A stretch of 64,000 bases of DNA from Clostridia bacterium. GTDB taxonomy: Bacteria > Bacillota > Clostridia > Oscillospirales > Acutalibacteraceae. The stretch lies in the NCBI GenBank assembly GCA_024404115.1, contig JAKSQM010000005.1:62001-126000 (forward strand). The letters are read 5' to 3'. The notes under the pieces are model-generated. The model was not told where the DNA came from. It searched no databases and was given only the letters and a program-made list of their open reading frames with translations. Made by a program: the position numbers and the translations under genes. Position 1 is the stretch's first letter. Each line of letters begins with the position of its first letter. This document shows positions 34,025 through 42,526 of this stretch, in pieces.

Positions 34025-34789
34025 TTATTGTTTGATTTTTCTGATTGCGCCTTTTTCAAGTCGGCTGACCTGCGCCTGTGAAATACCCACCTCGGCGGCG
34101 ACCTCTGTCTGCGTTTTGCCCACCATAAAGCGGAGGTTTAATATTCGCTTTTCTCTGTCGCTCAGGTCTTCCATTGCCTGCTTTATGAGGATTTCATCAA
34201 CCCAGCCATCTGAAATGTTGCCGTCCCCTATCTGATCCATAACATAAATTGCGTCCCCGCCCTCGCTGTAAACAGGCTCATACAGAGAAACAGGCTCAAC
34301 GATAGCTTCGAGGGCAAGCACCACAGATTCTTTTTTTATATCAAGCTCTTTGGCTATCTCTTCAACAGTGGGGTCTCTCTGCAATTCGTTGGAGAGCTTT
34401 TCTTTTGCCTGTATGGCTTTGTAGGCGGTGTCTCTCATGGAACGGCTGACACGGACAGCGTTGTTATCACGGAGATAACGGCGGATTTCACCGATTATCA
34501 TAGGCACTGCGTATGTGGAGAAGCGGACATCCTGCGACAAATCGAAATTATCAATCGCTTTTATCAGACCGATACAACCAACCTGAAACAAATCGTCGGG
34601 GTTCTCTCCCCTGTTCATAAAACGCTGAATCACGCTGAGCACAAGGCGCAGGTTGCCGTTTATCAGCTCTTCCCTCGCAGAGGTGTTGCCCTCTCTGATT
34701 TTTTTAAGAAGCTCGATTTTTTCTTTTTCTTTAAGCACCTTTAAACGGCTTGTGTCAACACCGCATATTTCAACTTTATTAAACTGCAC
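34025..34789 (-). CDS. sigG: RNA polymerase sporulation sigma factor SigG
   Basis: Late forespore-specific sigma factor. The N-terminus VEICGVDTSRLKVL is the SigG-specific stretch that precedes region 2. Region 2 contains NLRLVLSVIQRF, DDLFQVGCIGLIKAIDNFD and FSTYAVPMIIGEIRRYLRD; region 3 RDPTVEEIAKEL; region 4 LSDREKRILNLRFMVGKTQTEVAAEVGISQAQVSRLEK. The start is a GTG with AAAGGAATG upstream. The upstream gene is closed by a terminator, so it has its own promoter; CATAATA (34807-34813) is a possible sigma-F/G -10 box, weakly supported. It is not beside spoIIGA-sigE here. Confidence 0.93.
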   Translation of the reverse strand: MQFNKVEICGVDTSRLKVLKEKEKIELLKKIREGNTSAREELINGNLRLVLSVIQRFMNRGENPDDLFQVGCIGLIKAIDNFDLSQDVRFSTYAVPMIIGEIRRYLRDNNAVRVSRSMRDTAYKAIQAKEKLSNELQRDPTVEEIAKELDIKKESVVLALEAIVEPVSLYEPVYSEGGDAIYVMDQIGDGNISDGWVDEILIKQAMEDLSDREKRILNLRFMVGKTQTEVAAEVGISQAQVSRLEKGAIRKIKQ

Positions 34790-34820
34790 AAAATCATTCC
34801 TTTACTTATTATGTAAGCAA

Positions 34821-34853
34821 GAAAAAATCAGCCAATAAGATTATTGACTGATT
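34821..34853 (-). terminator. Terminator after the HAD phosphatase gene
   Basis: Stem AATCAGTCAATAA / TTATTGGCTGATT on the minus strand (13 bp with one T-G pair, two-base centre) followed by TTTTTT. Confidence 0.8.
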
Positions 34854-34861
34854 AAATGATT

Positions 34862-35527
34862 TTATTTGATTATATTAAAAATTTCTTCGGGAGTGTCGAT
34901 TATATAGTCTGCGCCAAGGCTCTGGAGCAATTCTTTATCTCGAAATCCCCATGTTACGGCGATACATTTAAGACCAGCGTTGTGCGCTGTTTCAATATCC
35001 ACCTCAGAATCGCCAATATAGATTGTTTCGTTTTCGGTGCAATTAAGCTCTTTCATAGCCGACCACACAGAATCGGGGGCAGGCTTTGCAGGCACATCAT
35101 CTTTTCTGCCAATGGCAAGAGGGATAACATCGCCAAAGAAGCCTTTTACGATTGGTTTGACTGCACTGTCATCCTTGTTAGAAACGACCGCAGTTTTTAT
35201 GCCGTCAGACTGAAGCTGAAGAAGCATTGGGACAATGCCGTCATAGGGTGCGGTGGTATCATTAAGGTGAACTGCATAGTGCTTCTTAAATGTTGCCAGC
35301 ACCCTTGCGGTTACATCTGACGGGGTGTTTGCAGGAACGCTTCGCTCAATTAGCTTTACAACACCGTTGCCCAAGAAACGGCGTATTTCTTCTTTTGAAC
35401 GAAGCGGCAAACCCTCACTTTGGAGGGCATAATTCACTGAATTTTTCAAGTCCTCCAGTGTGTTGGTCAACGTACCGTCAAGGTCAAAAATGCAGGCGGA
35501 ATATTTATAATTATTTTGCAAGCTCAT
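34862..35527 (-). CDS. HAD family hydrolase, phosphoglycolate phosphatase-like
   Basis: HAD phosphatase, subclass with an alpha-helical cap. Motif I is CIFDLDGTLTNT, motif II TAVVSNKD, motif III around K in AKPAPDSVW, motif IV IYIGDSEVDIETA. The 221-aa length and cap sequence match Gph/PgmB-like phosphatases that remove phosphoglycolate or sugar phosphates; the substrate is not determined. ATG 35527 is preferred over 35539; neither has a strong ribosome site and both overlap the end of the LRR gene, so coupled translation is likely. Confidence 0.9.
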   Translation of the reverse strand: MSLQNNYKYSACIFDLDGTLTNTLEDLKNSVNYALQSEGLPLRSKEEIRRFLGNGVVKLIERSVPANTPSDVTARVLATFKKHYAVHLNDTTAPYDGIVPMLLQLQSDGIKTAVVSNKDDSAVKPIVKGFFGDVIPLAIGRKDDVPAKPAPDSVWSAMKELNCTENETIYIGDSEVDIETAHNAGLKCIAVTWGFRDKELLQSLGADYIIDTPEEIFNIIK

Positions 35528-36458
35528 ATTTAATCTCATTATTCACTGCGTAGTTATATGCAGCTGAATCTTTCTCAACAACAAGGGTGAAGTTTTTATT
35601 GAACATTTTGCTGTCTGCTGATGCAGAATTCTTTTTAACTGCAACGGGGAAGCAATAGCTGTCAAAATTTCTGACGCTCTTTGGTACATTGAGCTTATCA
35701 AGTGAGCTGCAGCCTAAGAATGCACTGTTGCCGATTGTTACAACGCTATCGGGAATTTTAACATCTTTAAGGTTTGTGCACATTGCAAAGAAGCTGTCGG
35801 GAATAATTCTGATTCCGTCGGGAATTGTGAAAGACTTGATTTCTTCATTGCCGAAGAAGAAGGAATCGGGCAGCTCTTTAAGATTTTCTGAAAAAGCGAA
35901 GTTTGAATAATCAACACCGTTAAGTGCAAAGAAAGCCTGTGTTTTATCCTTATTATAAACAACACCGTTTTCAATTGCAAAATCTGCGCCGTCTGCAATC
36001 TTTACATCTTTAAGGCTTTCACAGCCGTTAAATGCAAGAGAGCCGATTGATTTAAGTTTTTCGGGGAAGTTGATTTCTGAAAGCTTTGCGCAGCCCTCAA
36101 ATGCTTTATCCCCAAGATATTTAACAGAATTGCCTAAAGTAACTTTTTCAAGCTTTGCACAGCCTGCAAATGCACTGCTTTCAATGCCTGTAACAGCTTC
36201 GGGCACAACAACTGATTTAATGCCAAGGTCTGCAAAAGCGTTTCTATCAATTGAAACGATTGTTTTGCCTTTGATTTTTTCGGGGATTTTAATATTAACA
36301 GATTTGCCGTTATATGATGTTATGGCGATTGTGCCTTTTTCATCTCCGTCAACATACGTGAAATCTGACTGGTTATATTTAACTACGCCAAAAAGAGCAC
36401 CTGCCGCAATGGCAATAAAAGCAACTGTGAAAACTAAAACTTTAATGGCATTTTTCAT
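35511..36458 (-). CDS. BspA-type leucine-rich repeat (LRR_5) membrane-anchored protein
   Basis: An N-terminal membrane anchor (about 5-27) is followed by about ten LRR_5 repeats of 22-23 residues with the pattern AFxGCxxLxxVxIPxxVxxIGxxAF. Examples are IESSAFAGCAKLEKVTL, LGDKAFEGCAKLSEINF and IGNSAFLGCSSLDKLNV. Such BspA-like domains are surface recognition or structural folds. It is 315 aa, with no sorting signal. AGAGGTG precedes the ATG. It sits between the isomerase gene and the phosphatase gene in one unit. Confidence 0.9.
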   Translation of the reverse strand: MKNAIKVLVFTVAFIAIAAGALFGVVKYNQSDFTYVDGDEKGTIAITSYNGKSVNIKIPEKIKGKTIVSIDRNAFADLGIKSVVVPEAVTGIESSAFAGCAKLEKVTLGNSVKYLGDKAFEGCAKLSEINFPEKLKSIGSLAFNGCESLKDVKIADGADFAIENGVVYNKDKTQAFFALNGVDYSNFAFSENLKELPDSFFFGNEEIKSFTIPDGIRIIPDSFFAMCTNLKDVKIPDSVVTIGNSAFLGCSSLDKLNVPKSVRNFDSYCFPVAVKKNSASADSKMFNKNFTLVVEKDSAAYNYAVNNEIKYELAK

Positions 36459-36470
36459 TTAAGACACCTC

Positions 36471-37337
36471 TTATAAAGATTTTATCATTTTGTTAAGATT
36501 TTCAAGTCCTGTTTCAAGAGCAGAAAGGTTGTCCTCTATTCCCTCAAACTCAATGCTGACATATCCGTCATAACCGCTTCTCTTAATTGTTTTAAGGCAC
36601 TGATAAACTGGAACATTGCCCTGACCGAGGATTGCACCTCTTAAATATGTGCCGGCTCTTGTGGTGAAGAAGTTTTTACCTGGGTCAAACTCACTGCCGC
36701 TCTTAACATGGAAATCCTTAACATGAACGTGCTTTGCAAAAGGAGCAGCAACGCCGACAGCCTTTATGGGTTCATCATCTGCACAAAGGAAGTTGCCGAT
36801 GTCAACAAGCCAGCCGAAGTTGGGGTCGTTAACTCCGCCCATAAGACGCTCTACCCTTGCACTTTCCTGACAGAACTGACCGTGATTCTCTACCATTGTT
36901 TCAATGCCGATTGTTTTTGCATAATCTGTAACAGCCTTGCAGCCTTTAACGAGTGTTGGCAGTGCTGTATCAAATGAGCTGTATTTTTTTCTGTCGTCCT
37001 TATATCCGACGGTTGCGTCATGGCGCATACCTGTTGCGCCGAGAGCCTTTGCAACATCCGCTTTAAGGCAAACTCTTTTAACCTCAGCATCAAAATCTTC
37101 ACAATTAAGGAAGTCTGCGCCGATTGTATAATTTACAATTGGAATACCGCATTTTTCACTTTCTTCACGAAGAATCTGTGCAAATTCCATTTCTGTCATG
37201 CCTTCGGGAGCTGATAAATCGGTAAATTCGATTGCATCAAAGCCCATTTTGGCGGCGATTGAAATAATATCTTTCTGATTTGCGCCTGTTTTGCGCATAT
37301 AATTTGAAAAACTGTAACTACTTACACAAGTTTTCAT
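36471..37337 (-). CDS. Sugar phosphate isomerase/epimerase family protein (AP endonuclease 2-like TIM barrel)
   Basis: A xylose-isomerase-like TIM barrel. Metal-binding acidic and His residues appear in FDAIEFTDLS, MVENHGQFCQE, GWLVDIGNFLC, HVHVKDFHVK and VSIEFEGIEDN. That pattern is common to sugar isomerases/epimerases such as the IolE/IolI/Hyi group. Substrate cannot be assigned. The start is ATG 37337 with AGAAAGG upstream. It is the first gene of a unit with the LRR and HAD genes, and divergent from the amino-acid transporter. Confidence 0.88.
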   Translation of the reverse strand: MKTCVSSYSFSNYMRKTGANQKDIISIAAKMGFDAIEFTDLSAPEGMTEMEFAQILREESEKCGIPIVNYTIGADFLNCEDFDAEVKRVCLKADVAKALGATGMRHDATVGYKDDRKKYSSFDTALPTLVKGCKAVTDYAKTIGIETMVENHGQFCQESARVERLMGGVNDPNFGWLVDIGNFLCADDEPIKAVGVAAPFAKHVHVKDFHVKSGSEFDPGKNFFTTRAGTYLRGAILGQGNVPVYQCLKTIKRSGYDGYVSIEFEGIEDNLSALETGLENLNKMIKSL

Positions 37338-37361
37338 ATTTATTACCTTCTTTCTGTTCAC

Positions 37362-37390
37362 ATTGTATCACATTGTTACGCAATTTTCAA
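37362..37390 (-). promoter_or_regulatory. Promoter of the isomerase-LRR-HAD unit
   Basis: TTGAAA (37385-37390), a 17-base spacer and TACAAT (37362-37367) on the minus strand, 25 bases before the ATG. Confidence 0.75.
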
Positions 37391-37478
37391 GGATGTATTT
37401 TTATACATAATATTTTGTATTTTATTCGTTTTTGAATGAATTTTTTTGAAAAAAATAAATAAATATTCGAAAAAATAC

Positions 37479-37507
37479 TTGACAACGGCACTTTGTGCTG
37501 ATATAAT
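37479..37507 (+). promoter_or_regulatory. Perfect consensus promoter of the amino-acid ABC transporter operon
   Basis: TTGACA (37479-37484), a 17-base spacer and TATAAT (37502-37507). The 90 bases between this and the divergent promoter are very AT-rich, with GAATGAATTT and AATATTCGA elements that could be operator sites. Confidence 0.9.
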
Positions 37508-37558
37508 TAGAGCCAAATTTTATTTTAATATATTTTATTAAAGGAAAGGAGAAAGCCA

Positions 37559-38254
37559 ATGGATTTCAACACATGGTTCGAAGGAATTAAAAACACATTT
37601 TTAAGATGCTTTGTTGCAGAAGAAAGATATATGCTTCTTCTCGAGGGTATCGGAGTTACAATTAAAGTTGCTCTTTTAGCTATTGCTCTCGGTCTTGTTA
37701 TCGGCTTTCTGATTGCTTTATGCAATCTTTCAAAAAGTAAACCGCTCAACATTATCGGCAAGATTTACACAGATGTTATCAGAGGTACACCCTCAGTTAC
37801 ACAGCTTATGATTATCTATTTCGTAGTCTTTGCATCTGTTTCACTTGAAAAATGGATTATCGCATCTTTTGCATTTGCTATCAATTCAGGTGCTTATGTT
37901 TCAGAGATTATCCGTGCTGGTATTCTTTCAATTGATAAAGGTCAGACAGAAGCTGGCCGCTCACTTGGTCTTAACGCAAAACAGACAATGTTCAGCATTG
38001 TTGTTCCTCAGGCAGTTAAAAACATCTTCCCTGCTCTTTGCAACGAGTTCATCACACTTATTAAAGAAACAGCTATTGTTGGTTATGTTGGACTTATGGA
38101 TATTCAGAAAGCAGGCGACTTCATTAAGAGCGCAACATACGAAGCATTTATGCCACTTATTGCAACAGCAATTGTTTATTTTGTTCTTATCAAAATTCTT
38201 ACTGTTACACTTGGCAAGCTTGAAGCAAGGCTCAGAAAATCCGATATGAGATAA
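37559..38254 (+). CDS. Amino acid ABC transporter, permease
   Basis: Membrane channel subunit of a polar-amino-acid uptake system (HisM/GlnP type, 231 aa). Five membrane segments are visible. The family coupling loop is [35 protein letters not shown], with the EAA-type motif. [15 protein letters not shown] near the N-terminus is also characteristic. It opens an operon permease-ATPase-binding protein with short gaps. AAAGGAG is 7 bases before the ATG. Confidence 0.96.
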   Translation: MDFNTWFEGIKNTFLRCFVAEERYMLLLEGIGVTIKVALLAIALGLVIGFLIALCNLSKSKPLNIIGKIYTDVIRGTPSVTQLMIIYFVVFASVSLEKWIIASFAFAINSGAYVSEIIRAGILSIDKGQTEAGRSLGLNAKQTMFSIVVPQAVKNIFPALCNEFITLIKETAIVGYVGLMDIQKAGDFIKSATYEAFMPLIATAIVYFVLIKILTVTLGKLEARLRKSDMR

Positions 38255-38267
38255 CGAGGTGAATGAA

Positions 38268-38990
38268 ATGATAAAGGTACACAATTTACATAAAAGCTTC
38301 GGAGAGATTCAGGTTCTCAACGGAATTGACGAGCATATTGAAAAGGGCGAGGTTGTTGTTGTTATCGGCCCCTCAGGTTCTGGTAAAAGCACATTTTTAA
38401 GATGCCTTAACCTGCTTGAAGAGCCAACAGAAGGTGAAGTTTATTTGGACGATGTTCAGATTAACGCTCCCAAGGCAGACATCAACACAATCAGAGCAAA
38501 GATGGGCATGGTGTTCCAGCATTTCAACCTGTTCCCCCACCTTACAGTGCTTGAAAATATCACCCTTGCACCTGTTAAGCTTAAAAAGATGACAAAAGAA
38601 GAGGCTGTTGCAAAGGCAAAGGAGCTTCTTAATGTTGTTGGACTTCCCGACAAAGCAGACGCTTATCCCTCACAGCTTTCTGGTGGTCAGAAGCAGAGAA
38701 TTGCAATTGTCAGAGCTCTTGCAATGGATCCCGAAGTTATTCTTTTTGACGAGCCCACATCAGCACTTGACCCCGAAATGGTTGGTGAAGTTCTTGATGT
38801 TATGAAAGACCTTGCAAAGGCTGGCATGACGATGGTTGTTGTTACCCACGAAATGGGCTTTGCAAGAGAAGTTGGTACTCGCCTCCTCTTTATGGACGAG
38901 GGCGTTATCATTGAAAGCGGAAACCCCAGAGAAGTTCTTGAGAATCCTCAGAACGAAAGAACACAGTCATTCTTAAGTAAAGTGCTGTAA
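38268..38990 (+). CDS. Amino acid ABC transporter, ATP-binding protein
   Basis: GlnQ/HisP-type ATPase. Walker A is [13 protein letters not shown], the Q-loop [13 protein letters not shown], the signature [16 protein letters not shown], Walker [17 protein letters not shown] and the switch His [12 protein letters not shown]. The start is ATG 38268, six bases after GAGGTG; an upstream GTG is part of that ribosome site. It lies 13 bases after the permease. Confidence 0.97.
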   Translation: MIKVHNLHKSFGEIQVLNGIDEHIEKGEVVVVIGPSGSGKSTFLRCLNLLEEPTEGEVYLDDVQINAPKADINTIRAKMGMVFQHFNLFPHLTVLENITLAPVKLKKMTKEEAVAKAKELLNVVGLPDKADAYPSQLSGGQKQRIAIVRALAMDPEVILFDEPTSALDPEMVGEVLDVMKDLAKAGMTMVVVTHEMGFAREVGTRLLFMDEGVIIESGNPREVLENPQNERTQSFLSKVL

Positions 38991-39029
38991 GGCATTTTAT
39001 ATAGATTTTTAAAAAAGGAGAAAACAAAA

Positions 39030-39788
39030 ATGAAAAAAGCATTAAAAATCGCAGTAATCGTTGTAGCAATCGCAGCAATGGTAGTAGCTTTCGCAGCATG
39101 CGGCGGCAAAAAGGCTGAAACAACAGCTATCAAATTCGGCACAAACGCTGAATTCCCTCCCTTTGAGTACATCAACAATCAGGGCGGCATCATCGACAAG
39201 TTTGACGGTATCGACATGGCTATTGCAAAGGCTATCGGCGAAAAGACAGGCAAAGAAGCTAAGATTGAAAACATGGAGTTTGACTCACTTCTTATCGCTC
39301 TTCAGAACGGTCAGATCGACGCAACAATCTCTGGTATGACAATCACAGAAGAAAGAAAGCAGGCTGTTGATTTCTCACATCCCTACTACGAAGCAACACA
39401 GGTTATGATCGTTAAAGACGGTTCTGACATCAAGACAGCTAAAGATATGGCTGACAAGAAGATCGTTGTTATCCAGGGTTACACAGGTGAAGAGTGCGTT
39501 AAGGACTTAGGCTATAAGTACGAAGCATTCAAGAAGGGTTCAGAAGCTATCCTTGAGCTCAAGAACGGCAAATGTGATGTTGTTGTTCTCGACTCTGCAA
39601 CAGCTTTAAACTACATTGGCGACAACAAAGACCTCAAGGTTATCGAAGATAAGGAAGCATTTGAAGTTGAAGAATACGGCATCGCTGTTAAGAAAGGCAA
39701 CACAGAGCTCCTTAACCAGATCAACGAAGTTATCGACGCTATGAAGGCTGACGGCACACTCGGCAAGCTTGCAGTTCAGTTCCAGTAA
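39030..39788 (+). CDS. Amino acid ABC transporter, substrate-binding lipoprotein
   Basis: Periplasmic-binding-protein type 2 fold, lipid-anchored. The signal peptide ends in AFAACGG (Cys near residue 24). The mature start is FGTNAEFPPFEY. Further family blocks are FDGIDMAIAKAIGEK, QIDATISGMTITEERKQAVDFSHPYY and a C-terminal GKLAVQF. The substrate is a polar amino acid by family; which one is not determined. GGAGAAAAC precedes the ATG. It is the last gene before a strong terminator. Confidence 0.95.
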   Translation: MKKALKIAVIVVAIAAMVVAFAACGGKKAETTAIKFGTNAEFPPFEYINNQGGIIDKFDGIDMAIAKAIGEKTGKEAKIENMEFDSLLIALQNGQIDATISGMTITEERKQAVDFSHPYYEATQVMIVKDGSDIKTAKDMADKKIVVIQGYTGEECVKDLGYKYEAFKKGSEAILELKNGKCDVVVLDSATALNYIGDNKDLKVIEDKEAFEVEEYGIAVKKGNTELLNQINEVIDAMKADGTLGKLAVQFQ

Positions 39789-39809
39789 TTCCACAGTAAA
39801 TTAAATAGA

Positions 39810-39839
39810 AAGGCGGAGGGCAAAACCTCCGCTTTTTTG
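39810..39839 (+). terminator. Terminator of the amino-acid ABC operon
   Basis: GCGGAGG, six-base loop, CCTCCGC, then TTTTTTG. Confidence 0.9.
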
Positions 39840-39888
39840 TTGCACTCCCCTGTTCTCACTTTGTGAGATAGATTCTCGGTGCTGTTTA

Positions 39889-39917
39889 TTGACTTTTTTC
39901 TCTATTAAATGTAGAAT
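39889..39917 (+). promoter_or_regulatory. Promoter of the XRE membrane regulator gene
   Basis: TTGACT (39889-39894), a 17-base spacer and TAGAAT (39912-39917), 25 bases before the ATG at 39943. Confidence 0.75.
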
Positions 39918-39942
39918 TTATTCGGAAAAAGGAGGTCTTTTC

Positions 39943-41085
39943 ATGGAAAAACAGACAATGGGTGCTTTTATCAGTGCGTTAAGAAAAGCAAAAGGTATCA
40001 CTCAAAAAGAGCTTGCAGAGATGTTGAATGTTTCTGACAAAGCGGTTTCACGCTGGGAGTGCGACCAGACGGCTCCAGATATAATGCTTATTCCTTTAAT
40101 TGCAGATATATTTGGTGTTACAGCAGACGAGCTTATCCGTGGCGGACGAATTAAAAACGAGCAAACAACAGATACACAAAAAAGCTCAAAGCGACTTGAA
40201 ACGATTCTTGAAAGCAAGTTTGCATCATATAAAACCAAGTCCGTTATCCCCATCGCCATTGTTTTGGTGGGAATTATAATTGGAATTGTGAGCATTTTGC
40301 TCTGTGATTATCGGGAAATCGCAATTGGAATTTCTCTTGTGCTTTTTGTGGCGGCGGTTACTTGTCAGATTATTTTTTTGCTGAATTTCAAAAACTCAAT
40401 CAGCACAAGCGATTTGAATGATGAAATTATCAGTTCATTTAAGCTTAGATTTTTTAAATTTTCTTTTTGGATTTTCACCGCTCTTCTTTGCCTTGAAGCG
40501 TTGATTATTTCTGTTGACTGGCGGTTGTTTTTGTGGAGCGGTCCTGCACTTTCAATCATAACTTTTCTTATCTGCGTTTTTGTGAAAAGCATTATTATAA
40601 AAAAGAGTGCACTCCCCTTCACTGAAAAAGAAAAGGAAAAAGCAAAATTATCGGTTAAAGCCGCAATCATATATGCCGTTGCTTTGGCAGTTTTAGCGGA
40701 GGCAATGATTGACATTAACTTAAACTGTCATAACTGGATTGAAAAGCCCGCTGTTTTTTGTGTTACAGAAAGCAAAAATGAACTTGAAGATTATCTGAAA
40801 AAAGAATTTGTGGATTACTTTGACAACGAGAATTACTACAAGGTTGAAATAGCGGACGATAACCAGCTTGTTTTTTCAGATGATATTGAAAATGAATGTT
40901 TTATCCATGAATACAGTATTAAGCGAGATAAGCAAAATGTTATTCATATTAAACTTTGGACAGAGGAAACCAACATAAAGGCACACGAAATTTTAGATGA
41001 CATAAATGTGGGATTTGTTATTGCGTTTGTTGCGTCTTTGGCTGTTGCAGTTGAAATTTTTATAAAAAAATATCGCAAAATATAA
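39943..41085 (+). CDS. XRE-family DNA-binding protein with membrane domain
   Basis: An N-terminal helix-turn-helix (residues 5-60: LRKAKGITQKELAEMLNVSDKAVSRWE) is followed by a Lys/Thr-rich linker. Five hydrophobic segments follow: two near 100-140, two near 180-215, one near 250-270. An acidic extracytoplasmic segment (about 280-350) and a last membrane segment complete the protein. Membrane-tethered XRE proteins of this type are common in Clostridia; their signals are mostly unknown. AAAGGAGG precedes the ATG. It is a single-gene unit convergent with the MATE gene. Confidence 0.88.
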   Translation: MEKQTMGAFISALRKAKGITQKELAEMLNVSDKAVSRWECDQTAPDIMLIPLIADIFGVTADELIRGGRIKNEQTTDTQKSSKRLETILESKFASYKTKSVIPIAIVLVGIIIGIVSILLCDYREIAIGISLVLFVAAVTCQIIFLLNFKNSISTSDLNDEIISSFKLRFFKFSFWIFTALLCLEALIISVDWRLFLWSGPALSIITFLICVFVKSIIIKKSALPFTEKEKEKAKLSVKAAIIYAVALAVLAEAMIDINLNCHNWIEKPAVFCVTESKNELEDYLKKEFVDYFDNENYYKVEIADDNQLVFSDDIENECFIHEYSIKRDKQNVIHIKLWTEETNIKAHEILDDINVGFVIAFVASLAVAVEIFIKKYRKI

Positions 41086-41090
41086 AAAAT

Positions 41091-41122
41091 GACGGCAGAG
41101 AATCGGTTGATTCAATGCCGTC
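41091..41122. terminator. Bidirectional terminator between XRE and MATE genes
   Basis: Stem GACGGCA-GAGAATC / GATTCAA-TGCCGTC (two internal mismatches, four-base loop), with T-rich sequence on both sides. Confidence 0.8.
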
Positions 41123-41127
41123 TTGTT

Positions 41128-42474
41128 TTATCTTGTGAGCTTTTTCATCCAATGGTAGCGGTTGACTTTTATAACCGCTGGGATTGCTTTGAATAGCTGG
41201 TCGGAATTAAGGCAGAACATAACGAGAGGTTCAGCCCAGTGGAACTTAAATGCGCCGAGGAACGAAAGCGGAAGAACGATGCACCAGATTGCAACAATAT
41301 CCAGCTTCAGCACATATTTTGTGTCCCCTCCTGCTCTGACGATGCCAGTATTAACGGGCATCTGATAGGCTGTACCGATACAGGTGATGCACAGGATGCC
41401 GATAAACTTCCGTGCCATTTCGAGAGTTTCGGGTGTGAGGTTATAAAGTGAAAGCACAGGCTCTTTTACAATGCGGAGGACTATGCTTGTGAGTATGCCG
41501 ATTGAAAGGAAAATCAGCTGCAATGTTCGTGCATACTCCTTGATTTTAGATAAATCACCCGACCCGACAGTTTTGCCGATAACAACCGAAGCGGCTGAAG
41601 CTGCACCAGTTGAAGCGACTTTCAGCACCATATAGAGCGTTGAGGATACGGAGTTGGCGGCAATTGCACTGTCGCTGAGATGACCGAGAATGACGGTCTG
41701 CAACGCAGTTGAAAGACCGAACATTGTGCCGACCACTGCAAATGGCAGGCAGGTGATGAGAAAATCCTTGATGTATGAGAAATCGGGTTTAACGATTTCA
41801 CGGATTTTGAGGTTGAGCCGTTTTTCAAAGACGAAAACATAAATCACAACCACAATAAGCTCCGCTGTTCTTGCGGTGAGTGTGCCGATTGCCGCACCAG
41901 TTACACCCATTTGCGGGAAGCCGAAATTACCTTTAATAAGGCAATAGTTTATCGAGCAGTTGATAACAAGGCTCATAAGCGAGGTGTAAAAGGCAATTCG
42001 CACCTTTTCGATACATCGAAGAATAGCGAGAAAAAGGTTTGTCAGTGCAAAGAGCAGGTATGTGAATTTGATTATTTTGAGGTATTCCACACCCTCGGCA
42101 ATAATCTGGTCATTTTTGGTGAACAGACCAACAAGCTGAGCTGGGAGGAATGTTGCAACAAAGAAAAGACCAACACCGAAAACAACACCTGAAAGCAACG
42201 CACCGTTGGCGATTTTTTTGATTGAATTTGTGTCATTCTGCCCCCAATACTGACTGCCAAGCACCACCATTGCATCGCCGAGGGACACAACAAGGAGGTT
42301 GAACACGAACTGAATCTGATTGACGGCGGCAACACCTGCAAGGGAAGTTTCGCTATATGAGCCAATCATCACATTATCTGCAAGGTTGACAGAGAGGACA
42401 ATGACATTCTGAATGACGAGCATTTTGAACAGATTGAAAAATGTTTTGTAAAAATTTTTATCTTTAGTTATCAT
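41128..42474 (-). CDS. MATE family efflux transporter
   Basis: A cation-coupled multidrug/metabolite exporter with twelve predicted membrane segments. Family blocks include LADNVMIGSYSETSLAGVAAVNQIQF near the N-terminus, GSQYWGQND, GFPQMGVTGAAIGTLTAR and RAGGDTKYVLKLDIV. Length from ATG 42474 is 448 aa. No ribosome site is seen, and the start lies only 13 bases after the hairpin that ends ftsZ transcription. Expression by leak-through or by a promoter I cannot see is possible. Substrate is unknown. Confidence 0.92.
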   Translation of the reverse strand: MITKDKNFYKTFFNLFKMLVIQNVIVLSVNLADNVMIGSYSETSLAGVAAVNQIQFVFNLLVVSLGDAMVVLGSQYWGQNDTNSIKKIANGALLSGVVFGVGLFFVATFLPAQLVGLFTKNDQIIAEGVEYLKIIKFTYLLFALTNLFLAILRCIEKVRIAFYTSLMSLVINCSINYCLIKGNFGFPQMGVTGAAIGTLTARTAELIVVVIYVFVFEKRLNLKIREIVKPDFSYIKDFLITCLPFAVVGTMFGLSTALQTVILGHLSDSAIAANSVSSTLYMVLKVASTGAASAASVVIGKTVGSGDLSKIKEYARTLQLIFLSIGILTSIVLRIVKEPVLSLYNLTPETLEMARKFIGILCITCIGTAYQMPVNTGIVRAGGDTKYVLKLDIVAIWCIVLPLSFLGAFKFHWAEPLVMFCLNSDQLFKAIPAVIKVNRYHWMKKLTR

Positions 42475-42481
42475 AACGCAT

Positions 42482-42512
42482 AAAAAGAGCAGCAAACTGA
42501 TGCTTGCTGCTC
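42482..42512 (-). terminator. Terminator of ftsZ
   Basis: A perfect 9-bp stem GAGCAGCAA / TTGCTGCTC, eight-base loop, then TTTTTA on the minus strand, 15 bases after the ftsZ stop. Confidence 0.85.
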
Positions 42513-42526
42513 GAATAGTTTATTGA

